Assembly (NCBI GenBank): GCA_002197995.1
Contig: NGZR01000003.1
Coordinates: 5,208,001 to 5,272,000 of the forward strand
Reading direction: 5' to 3'
Length of the DNA: 64,000 nt
Source of the DNA: Gaeumannomyces sp. JS-464
Lineage: Eukaryota; Ascomycota; Sordariomycetes; Magnaporthales; Magnaporthaceae
Shown here: positions 55,633 through 64,000 of the stretch, one piece after another
Position numbering within the stretch: the first letter of the stretch is position 1
Layout: each line of letters starts with the position of its first letter
Translations under genes and position numbers: made by a program
The notes under the pieces: model-generated
Told to the model about the DNA's origin: nothing
What the model saw: only the letters and a program-made list of their open reading frames with translations
Databases searched by the model: none

Positions 55633-56719
55633 GATGTTTGCCGGAGCGCTCGAGCGGTATCAAGATGGGTGTGATAAGGTAGGAGTGGCGTTTGCGATAG
55701 GTGTCTAGTCTTGCCTTCTCGGTCTTGGTGGAGTCTGGTGTTCGTGTGGGTTTTGTAGCGGGATCCCAGGCCCCAGAGCTCGCCCGGGCAGGATTCAAGA
55801 ATGTCGAACCAGAAAATTCTCTCACCTTCCGTTCCTTGCTCGCTCTTTCGGGATTACATTTTCTCCTCCCAACGTCACCCCAAAGAGCCCGTCATTCTTC
55901 GAACGTTTCTCTTGGCGACAAGCAGCACACACACGTCCCGCCTCGATGCCGCTTGCTGTGCACTTTGGGGAAATCCCACCTTGTGCCCCCCCCCCCCCCC
56001 CCCCCCCCCCCAATCTTGCCGCCGGCGCCATAAATTCCGTCCGCACGTTTTCTCACCTGGGCATAGCTCAGCTCCTAGGCAGCCATCGTAACGTTTCTCT
56101 CTCTTCTCACTGTCTCTGTCGCCATCCCGGGAGCGGCACCCCTCGTCCATGCGTCATGGCGTGGGCCCGCTGCCAGAGCATGACGGCATTGGAGCACTCA
56201 AACGCGCGACCCCGCCAGATGGGCCAGGGCCGCCGCGAACTGGAGACGGCCGGATCCAGGCAAAGCCAAGCCCGGGCCCGACGCCGCCCATGCCGTCCCC
56301 GCGTTTCTCGGACCGATTTCTCCTGAGAGACCATCAGGGTAAGACAGGCAGAACTTGGCGTCGAGCTAGCCCAGCTGGAGACCCAACTCGAAGACCGAGC
56401 ATGCAGTTAAATTAAAGGTCTTAGGCCGGTAGCTGTACCCGCTGGAAGCGCTACCCGAGGAGATCAGTGATTGGTCTTGGATCCGGGGCTGATGATTGCT
56501 GCACGCTTGGCCGGAATACGAGAATACGACGATGGCTTCTTTCCATTAGCAGCACCGACGCCGAATCAATAGTCCATCTCCCCTATAAAATCACCGGCCT
56601 CCTATCTGTTGGCATTCGGGCCAGACGGCAAGTGACCAGCAGCAAGAAAGCCGATCCTCCTTCCACCAAAATCTATCGTCTCTTCCACTGCTAGATCACC
56701 TATCCGGGAGCCGATAAAA
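55633..56719. other. Intergenic between divergent genes; contains a poly-C tract
   Basis: Upstream region of both the aldo/keto reductase (-) and the Cys-rich secreted protein (+). It contains 26 consecutive C at 55986-56011. No gene supported. Confidence 0.5.
55986..56011 (+). repeat. 26-nt poly-C tract
   Basis: Uninterrupted C run about 350 bases upstream of the aldo/keto reductase ATG. Confidence 0.9.
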
Positions 56720-57142
56720 ATGAAGCCAGCTACCTCCACCCCAACACTCCTCGCACTCCTCGCCGCGGCGGCAGGCTCGGCGCTAGCAGCCGTAGGTGGG
56801 CGCTGCCAGGGCTCCGCCACCGGCTGCATCTGCCTCGACTACCGCGAGTGCCAGCGATGGGGAGGCCAGCCAGACCCCGGTATCCCCGGACACTGGGCCT
56901 GCCCCTGGGACCCCGACAATGTGCAGGGCTGTTGGATCGGCTTCTGCAAGGGCGAATACACCTCCTGCCAGTGGCGTGAAGGCTGCCAGCCCCCCGACAA
57001 GATTCTCTCCGGTGAGTCCACCATTGATACCTAAGTAGTTATGGCATCGGCCTTTATGTTGGACGAGCTGACATCCCGCTCGCTGTCGGTAGACCCCAAC
57101 TGTCCTGGCGGCAACGACTTTGTTTGCTGTTCGTCCAAGTGA
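56720..57142 (+). CDS. Small secreted cysteine-rich protein (12 Cys)
   Basis: Two exons (56720-57011 and 57093-57142) give 113 residues in frame; the intron is GTGAGT..TAG. The first 23 residues (MKPATSTPTLLALLAAAAGS) are a clear signal peptide with an Ala-x-Ala-type end. The mature chain of about 90 residues holds twelve cysteines: GRCQGSATGCICLDYREC, HWACPWDP, GCWIGFCKGEYTSCQW, EGCQPPD, then DPNCPGGND and VCCSSK. This size and even Cys number fit secreted disulfide-rich proteins often listed as effector candidates. I do not recognise the family. It is convergent with the DUF1996 gene 217 bases away. Confidence 0.8.
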
Positions 57143-57358
57143 AGCACATGGCATTCGGTCAATCTGGGTACTGCATCCAAGTACATCTGTATAAGCGAAC
57201 GCGTCTACCAATAATTATAGTTGGTCCTAAGAACAGAAGCCTGGGATGGGTGCAGGGCGTGGTCACGATTGCTTTGTCTACCAATCCCAAGTCCAGCAGT
57301 TTCCGATGAACAATAAACGAATGATGACCAGAATACCACCCCTGATACCCGGTACAGC

Positions 57359-58540
57359 CTAGAGGTAGCTCGCGGCGCTCTGGCCCGGAATGTCTTTGAG
57401 CCCTGCAGGAGATGGTCAGCCTCACGCCCATGATAAAAGCCAGTCACCAATAACGGAGTCTCCAGGTCCACTTACAGACATCCCCAACCTCCTCGGGGTA
57501 GGCACGCTGCTTGGTGCAAGCAATGGCCTGCGCGTCCGTCTGCCTCTTGAGCGGGCGGCAGCGGTCGCCCGCACACTTGCCGTCCATGGCGCGCTGCAGC
57601 GCGTCGCCCTGCCAGCCAAAGACGTAGTCGCCGTGGTTGCCCAGCCCCGTGCGCTCGCCGTTGCTCCAGAAGAAGGGCTGCGAGCCGTCGGCCGGCCAGT
57701 CGGCCTTGTTGTTGAACTGCCGCGTATCCCACATAATTTCGTACATTAACTGCGGAATCTTGACGGGGTGCGACTTGGGGCACGCGCCGCCGGACTCGAA
57801 GGTGCCGCGCTCAGGGTAGGCGACGTGAGAGCGATGATCCGGGCTGTCGAGGTTCTTGCCGTCCCAGCACGAGGGGAAATGCACCGACACGCGCCAGCCG
57901 CCGCCGCAGGCTGCTTGGGGAACTCCTTGGTGTCCGCGCCCGAGCAGGGCGCGCCGCCGAACGGGTTCTGCTGCATGTTGGCCTCACACCGGAAGCACAG
58001 CTGCCGCTGCTGGGCGGTCGGGGACTTGTTGGTCGGGTCGCCGACGAGCATGCGGAAGCCCTGGCCAAGAGGGTTGAGTCAATATCGTCCTATCCTGCAA
58101 GCCCTTTTATCTCCTCAAGAGCCTGCACTTACCGGCTTGAAGGCTGTCACCCTGGCGGCGGCCTGGTAACCCCTGATGTAGTACACCGTAATGCCGCCCT
58201 TGACGTTCAGGCCCAGGTTGCTGACTTGGGGCACGCGCTTGAAGGAGCCGTTGCGGGCGCGGAAGTAGACGTTGGCTGTCCAGTAGTTGGAAAAGTCCTC
58301 CGAGTAGGTGCAGCTGGTGCAGGTCGACACCTTGGCCAGGTCGTAGTCCACCGGCGGCATGGAAGCGTTGAACGAGTTGCCGCCCACGATCTGGTGCATG
58401 TGAGGAGACGGGATCGCGCCCGGGTTCACCAGCGGGTCCAGGCGGTCGACGACGAGCTGCGAGCACCCGAACCGCATCAGCTCTTGGCCGGCGACGAGCC
58501 GGGCTGCCGCGGCTGCGGCCACCAGGGGTTTGAGAAGCAT
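57359..58540 (-). CDS. DUF1996 secreted protein, frame broken
   Basis: Exons 58540-58133, 58060-57476 and 57402-57359. Signal peptide MLLKPLVAAAAAARLVAGQE, then the DUF1996 landmarks LMRFGCSQLVVDRLDPLVNP, GAIPSPHMHQIVGGNSFN, TCTSCTYSEDFSNYWTANVY, GFRMLVGDPT, LCFRCEANMQQ, and after the shift GWRVSVHFPSCWDGKNLDSP, HRSHVAYPE, GDYVFGWQGDALQRAMDG; it ends DIPGQSAASYL. One C is missing from the pair corresponding to plus 57909-57910. With it the spliced length is 346 codons. The family is secreted and frequently carries WSC domains or lectin-like tails in fungi; here there is none. A role at the cell wall or on polysaccharides is an inference only. Confidence 0.88.
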
Positions 58541-60420
58541 CTTGTGCCGATCAGGAATCTGTCAACGGGGGAACAATGGCGCTTGTCTCAAAGCAAAACG
58601 CGGAGAGCCTGCTGTTGAAAAAGACGGGAGGTTGCTCTACCCGATTGATCGAGGCCGGGAGAAAAACCAGGAATTTATGGGGAGACGGTCCAGGCGGTAA
58701 GATAGGGTACGCTTCGTTTATATCATTTGCAACCGATGCTCGCCCCAAGCGATGATCTTCGCCCTCTTTTTGCCTTCCAAAAAGCAGTAGATATGAAATG
58801 CACACCCCAAAGCTTATGAACCCAAGAGGCTGCGCCGAGCCGCGTCTGCCGAAGCGAGGGTTGCGTGGGCGGTTAATCTCGACTCACATCTGGGGAAATG
58901 CGATGGGAGAATTGAACCAATCTAGATGGTGATCAGAACCCAGTCCATATTAAAAGCGACGCGTGGAGGGCTCATACTGGGCCTGGTACTGCCGAATTCT
59001 ACAAACTCCGCTATGTGTGCAATGGCCTCTTCCGGTCCGAATCCGGGTGAATCGAAGCGGTGGAGCAGCTATATAAAAACGGGCGTCTCGACTGGCCCCT
59101 CGCTGGTAATCACACGTACACCCCTTGAATGTGACCGGATCGATATACCCTTATCATTTCTCTACTATAGCGGCGGGCCAACGGCAGATCAGCTCACCAA
59201 TGAGACTGGCTGTCCCTAAACGGCCTCTCAAGTCACCTCTGTGGCGACATGCTCCTCGGGAGCTTCCGGTGGTCTCTCCGGTTGGTTAGAGTCACGCACA
59301 TGAAATGCCGATAATACCGATCAGGTCCAGATTGGGCTATCTAGGCGCTACTTTAACTACGTCGCCACCAGCAGTTGTTAGATGCCGATAGAAATTAAGT
59401 TAGGGCCCGTGGCTCAGGAACATCAAAGATTTCATCTTGATTCATTGTAGATGTTTCTTTCTTCCTTTCGCTCCTCGACCTTTCCCTGGCAGTCTTTCGT
59501 TTGTCTTGATATAGTTTCCCGGTTCAGAGGTTTTCACATCCAGTTATATGACGCCCCAAGCTCCTTGTCCCGTGTGACTCTTTTGGTAGGCCCTCCTTTC
59601 CGGTCATCCTTCAGGATCGGAGGTCTCGTGAGAATAGGACTAACTTCCAGGTTTCCGCTGTTGAAATGGTGTAGGAAAGCCAAGTCGGCTGCTTATTACT
59701 GCAGTTCCACCTGTTTCCCGCCGGGTAGGTGAGCTCTTTTATAGACACAAAATCGCACAGTCCTATTCCCCTACCCCTTATCGCACTGGTACAAGTATAG
59801 GCACTGCGGGGGAGGTAAGAAACTGTATAACGCGGAAGACCAAGACGCGGAGCACCCAAACTTCACTGAATCCCGAATGGCCGCACAGATTCACCAGATA
59901 GCATTCGGGAATTACCAGCCTCTTATGCAGAGGCCTCCACTTCTAACTACAAACAGCTGCATTATTAATGGGGAGGCAGCTTGGATTGCCCCGTGAAAAA
60001 AGGCAGGGATATAGATGATTACAAATGCGCCTCGGCTCCCTGCTCCTATCTACTTTATTTCCATGCATTCATAGTGTTTGTGATCTCAACATACCATTTC
60101 GACGTGGCTGGCAATCAGGGAGGCCTTCCAGTGCTGCTTTAGTCACGATTATCGCTAATTAGCAAGCTCGTGCTGTTGAAGCCACAGCTCTCGGACTTTT
60201 TTGCTCTCAACTAGGCCCACCCCCGATGCCTCAACACAGTGGTTAGTCGCGGGGTCAGGACCGAGAAAGGGGTCGCAGCACCAGCAAGAAACATGCATGC
60301 AAGCGCCGAACCCGCATCCAGAAGGACTTCCAGAAGGGTCTGAAGGAGCTCAGGGGCTTCCCGAGTGCGTCATGCAATGACGACGATCTTGTCCTCACAT
60401 CCCGACTTGCCCTCTCAGCA
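58541..60420. other. Intergenic, no supported gene
   Basis: 1.9 kb between the DUF1996 gene and the pogo-type transposon. Only short frames with no recognisable content. Confidence 0.45.
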
Positions 60421-60446
60421 TAAGTCGGGGCACCCCCTGTCCGTCC
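60421..60446 (+). repeat. Left terminal inverted repeat of the Fot1/pogo element
   Basis: 26 bases, TAAGTCGGGGCACCCCCTGT then CCGTCC, identical to the reverse complement of 62252-62277. Confidence 0.9.
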
Positions 60447-60524
60447 ACCCCACAGTCCGCCCACCCAAAAGAGATCCGATCAACACCAAACCTAGTGCAT
60501 TCAACTGCAAATTTCTACCTCAAT

Positions 60525-62129
60525 TTAGCTAACCTCGATACAACTGCATATAGATTCCTGATGAGAATCTTCCGCTCTTTCTGATGCTGTATCATTTGCC
60601 TCCTCAACTTGCCCCCCTGCCTTTGCAACGTGACGGATATTAACGAAGGTCTGGTTGGGATCCGGTATTACCCTCCTTTTTTTGCGAGGCCGTTGTGCCT
60701 CCAATTCGGCCTCTAGCCGCCTAATTTTTTGCTGGGCCTCAAACAACTCGAATTCACGCGCCTCGTAGCTTTTTTGGAGCTTCCGGAAAAAAGTCGGGCC
60801 GTGGGGCTTGCCGGAAGCCGGGGCCTTAAGGCCCTGATCTGGGAGGCCAAATCTCTGGATTGTTTGGGAGTTTCCCAGGGCACCCGGGACTGCAAAAAAA
60901 GGACCGTTGAACGTTGTTTGGCCCTGTTATCCTCTGCAGATTGTTGAATTCTGGCTCGTTGGCTGTCTTGGTTGGAATTTTCGAGTAAAAGTCGGCTCGA
61001 TAGGGGCTTGCGTATATTTCGAGGCCAAAGGCCGGATGCCCGCCACCCCGATTTGATTATATAAGGGGTAAGGGCTTGCGATCTTGCAAAGGCATAGGCC
61101 TGCAAAAATTGACGTTTTCCTACCACAGTTAAGCAGGTAAATAAAGCCTGGAAGCCGGTTGTTTTGCGGTAGGCGTGTTTGAGGGCTGAATACGGATAGG
61201 TCCAAAGGCTGCAATACGTGCGAGGTATGAGGGGGTAAATAAAGCAGATAAACGTCGTTCCGGAGGCAAAGAAATATAAACTCTTTAGTTATATGGGATC
61301 CGTGCCCGTCGAGGATTAGCAGACGGGGTTGAGTGGGGTCCGGCCGGGTGGCCGGAAGGAAAATCTTTTGCAGCCATTCTACCGCAGTACGCTCGGAAGT
61401 CCACCCGTTTTTCGTTGCGGTAAATTGCCAGCCTTCCAAATGGCTTTTATCTTCCGGAAACCACTGTTCCTGCACGTATTTTCCCTTGAAAATAATAAGG
61501 GGAGGAAGCGAGACTCCAGTAGCCGAAATGCACTCGAGAAAACTCGTCCAAGTGCGAGATCCGGGCTCTTTTCTTTGCAAAAGCCGGGCCTCCGCGAGGC
61601 CTAGAACAAGCCCGTTACCCGTTTTGCCCTCCTGTAGGCCGCCCTCGTCCATATTATACGTGTGTTCCGGCTTGATCCCGGCCACCTCCGGGACCTCCAG
61701 GCGCTGCCACCACCGCTCTATTACTTCCGTAGTAGCCCCTCTAAGACGGGCCGACTCTATGCGCCGGCCCCTCCCGACCCGGATCTCCGGATATCTTTGC
61801 AAAAAGCGGTTAATCCAGCGCTTCCCGAGGGCGGGTTGGGTGCCCTCCCGGCGTAGGATCTCCGCAAAAAACCGGACTTCTGCATGCGTTGGAGGGAGGC
61901 CTAGGGAGGCCTGAATAAGCACCCAATTTGCTAGGGGCTTCTCCAGGGCCGGTCCTAACCGCTGAAAAGGCTCTTGGGATTGCCGGATAGGTAGGGCGCC
62001 TCGGAGGCGATCTCGTAGGGTCGACTTTGGTACCCCGTTGGCGCGGGCAGCCTTCCGGATTGAAACCTTTGCCTGCACCGCAGCAACGGCTCGTTCGACG
62101 TCTTCTTCTGTATACTGTTTCTCCGGCAT
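60525..62129 (-). pseudogene. Fot1/pogo transposase (DD35D), frame broken
   Basis: Begins MPEKQYTEEDVERAVAAVQA with a psq-type helix-turn-helix (SIRKAARANGVPKSTLRDR), then a CENP-B/Tc5-type DNA-binding part (ALGKRWINRFLQRYPEIRV). The DDE_1 catalytic core has YNMDEGGLQEG (first Asp), LLILDGHGSHITKEF (second) and HVLQPLDLSVFS (third, 35 residues later). Directly after VFS the frame shifts; coding continues as LKHAYRKTTGFQALFTC, FLQAYAFARSQALTPYIIKS and GWRASGLWP in another frame, and a further shift near 60800 leads to SYEAREFELFEAQQKIRRLE, a coiled-coil C-terminus with KKRRVIPDPNQTF. Confidence 0.88.
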
Positions 62130-62251
62130 CTCAGCATTCGAATGCAGCAAAAAGGAAGGAAAACAGATCAAAATTGATGGAATCCCGTAGAATTGAAGTA
62201 CGCGCGACGATTCGAGGTTGTGGGCCCCGTGGGTGGACGGACAGGGGGGGC

Positions 62252-62277
62252 GGACGGACAGGGGGTGCCCCGACTTA
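62252..62277 (-). repeat. Right terminal inverted repeat of the Fot1/pogo element
   Basis: Perfect inverted match of the left end, closed by the TA at 62276-62277. Confidence 0.9.
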
Positions 62278-62952
62278 TCAAAAGGCCGAGCGCCGCCTCA
62301 GACTTAGGGAGCGGTATCCAATGGATACACACCAGCCTCGAGCAGTGGGGCTGCTGTGCCGGCAGCCAGGCTCTACAAAACAGCTCGAAAAGCCGACACC
62401 AGTGCTGTGCAACACAACCGAAAGCCGGGCCGTCTCCAATGAAAGCCACGCGGGTTCTAACTTGTCTGCCAGGTATCGGCTTGGCGTCCCAGCCCAAGCT
62501 CCGTAACCTTGATTTCTTCAGAATCGTGCCTTGGCGCCAACGACGGGGCGTGCTCGAGTGACTCTCATTCCGTTTCTTTTGTGGCACAGCCACCTCTCAG
62601 CCCTGACAGTAGAGAGGGCGATAGGGAGAAGGGAACACTCCTGCGCTATTCAGGTACGAGTTCACAAACGACATGGTGTTCAGTGCGCAATCTGGACAGG
62701 GCGCGAGGGCGAAAAGTGGCAAAGGGAAAAAATATGAGCGTTCTCTAGGCATCCTTTCTCTGATAATTAGGTAGATACCACGGCAGGCAGCCATAACGTG
62801 CACACAAGAGTAACCAGACCTTCGCCCACTTTTTTTCCTCGTGAATTATTGCAGCAGACACAGCTTTCCACATGTTCGCCATCCATATTCAAGCTCTTTG
62901 AGTGATCCCTTCATTATTTACCAGCCCTCATTGCTTCCTCGCCTTGCCTTCA
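62278..62952. other. Intergenic, no supported gene
   Basis: 675 bases to the right of the transposon; nothing recognised. Confidence 0.4.
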
Positions 62953-64000
62953 ATGGCCTTGCCCGAAAAGGGAAAGGACGAACAGCCTCGCCATGGCTTA
63001 AAAAAAATTCCACCTGCCCCTGGCCGCGGCCGTCGTGCCCGCGATCATCGGATGCCTCTCCATCGCGCTCTCGCTTCAAAGGGTCATGCACGAGAACATC
63101 GTCGGCTGGGCGCGGCATCATACAGCTCCTGGTCTGGTGGCTTCTCCACAAGATCTTCACGCCCCTTTGGACCGGCATGCTTACACCCAAGATCGGAATA
63201 CTCCACAGCGGTGTGAGTATCAGAGTTCCCAACTATTCCACCAACGCCTCGAGTGCTCGGGCCACCCACTGGCCCCCAACAACATCAGGGAGGCTACCAA
63301 AGGTAACCGTTCTACATGGACGAGGGAAAATAGCCTTCTCAATCATCTCCCTTGGAAAAGTAAGTTAATTCTAACCACGATGGTGTGTTTACTTTGTTAT
63401 TGTAGGTCTCTCTCCCGGAGATAATTCTCCGGCACGAACGGGAGCCTTGGTCAACATAGGTGCCTACCTAGCCAGCCAGGAGCCTCTGTATACCATCAAC
63501 CAACGGCACGGTATCACAAAAACTCGGCAACACAGGCTTCATATATCATGGTCGGTCATCTGGAGTCGCCGCTTCCCCTGGTCTCGTTGAACCCAAGACT
63601 CTCGACCACGCCGGCAGGATTACAGCCTACTCTTATCTGGAGAATGGCTACGAATCCATCGTGTCATGTGGCTACACCAACACTACCTAGCCAGCTGCTC
63701 AAGTTTCAGGACGACCCTATAATGGCCACTGCCCCAGATAAAAGCCAACAAGTCTATGCCGCGTGGGCATCCGGCAACCTGCCCAATGTTAAATGGGTCG
63801 AGTGCACATCTCTCATGGTCGTTGGTAATAGCGGGAAACGGCGGTAATAACCATTACATGTACGGCTCTGTTGCGGGAAGCTCATACCCGTTATTTCAGA
63901 ACCTCTCCTGCAAGGTAAGGTTCACCCCGGCGGTCTTCAACGTCACAGTGAGCATGAACAGCAAACCATCGTCGTCAACAAGTCTGAACATCGGGCCGAG
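62953..64000 (+). CDS. Fungal membrane-anchored protein of unknown family, partial and frame broken
   Basis: Probable start MALPEKGKDEQPRHGLKK at 62953. The frame then shifts at the A8 run (63001-63008) to LPLAAAVVPAIIGCLSIALSL, a transmembrane helix, and again to IIQLLVWWLLHKIFTPLW. A GT..AG intron at about 63361-63406 joins SIISLGK to VSLPEIILRHER. Further conserved-looking blocks occur in alternating frames: NIGAYLASQEPLYTIN, NGTVSQKLGNTGFIYHGR, RITAYSYLENGYESIVSCGY, AWASGNLPNVKWVECTS, GNGGNNHYMYGSVAG and LFQNLSCKVRFTPAVFNVTV, running off the window. I have seen this pattern in long uncharacterised ascomycete membrane proteins with a big extracellular part. At least four shifts make decay likely, unless indel errors are dense here. 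Confidence 0.6.

Larger units (their letters stand above)
60421..62277 (-). mobile_element. Fot1/pogo-type DNA transposon, degenerate
   Basis: 1857 bp with TA at both ends. The terminal 26 bases (TAAGTCGGGGCACCCCCTGT followed by CCGTCC) are identical in inverted orientation at 60421 and at 62252-62277. The inner right side repeats CTGTCCGTCC directly. The element encodes a CENP-B/pogo-type transposase on the minus strand with the DD35D arrangement. Size, TA target, TIR and transposase class all match the Fot1 group of fungal elements. The transposase has at least two frame shifts, so this copy would need another source of enzyme. Confidence 0.92.

Overview
The window is nuclear DNA of a filamentous ascomycete, most likely a sordariomycete close to Sordariales/Chaetomiaceae. 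The evidence is compact genes with short introns (about 70-110 nt, GT..CTRAY..AG), a dispersed 119-nt 5S rRNA gene of the Neurospora type, a CBM1-linked GH6 cellulase, and several fungus-restricted families (my DUF1989, DUF1996, DUF3632 and DUF7770 labels are from memory). It is not a functional cluster: genes lie on both strands with large gaps and unrelated roles (plant cell wall degradation, endocytosis, ion channel, lipid and amide hydrolysis, oxidoreductases, secreted proteins).

Layout. 0-12 kb: 5' end of an AP-2 mu gene (-), bestrophin-like channel (+), phospholipase D-like protein (+), GH6 cellobiohydrolase cel6A (+), acid ceramidase/NAAA-like hydrolase (-), small membrane protein (-). 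12-20 kb: a decayed Tc1/mariner element with matching inverted repeats, then a 5-kb decayed SNF2-type helicase gene. 20-27 kb: 5S rRNA, a broken APH-like kinase (-), two tandem DUF7770-like genes (+), a small lysine-rich gene with a huge CT repeat in its intron. 28-42 kb: Kre9-like membrane protein (-), polysaccharide deacetylase (+), C2H2 zinc-finger gene (-) with a striking upstream CAAGCC array, GNAT (-), DUF1989 (-), glycine-rich small protein (-), a membrane-protein remnant (-), secreted EEP-fold nuclease/phosphatase (-). 43-50 kb: amidase (+), DUF3632-like (-), a second fragment of the same helicase family (+), a Lys-Gly-Pro repeat protein (+). 50-64 kb: low-complexity 462-aa protein (-), 2-hydroxyacid dehydrogenase (-), aldo/keto reductase (-), a 12-cysteine secreted protein (+), DUF1996 protein (-), a Fot1/pogo element (-), and a frame-broken membrane-protein gene running off the right end.

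One pattern affects the reading of the whole window. At least a dozen otherwise conserved genes are each broken by one or a few single-base indels, mostly in short homopolymers. Correcting the indel restores a continuous family-consistent frame and a total length divisible by three. Many neighbours (cel6A, ceramidase, deacetylase, both DUF7770 genes, the 462-aa gene) are intact. Residual long-read consensus errors explain this better than wholesale gene death. The helicase remnants and the two transposons also have in-frame stops or several frame breaks and look truly decayed, although part of their damage may be the same artefact.
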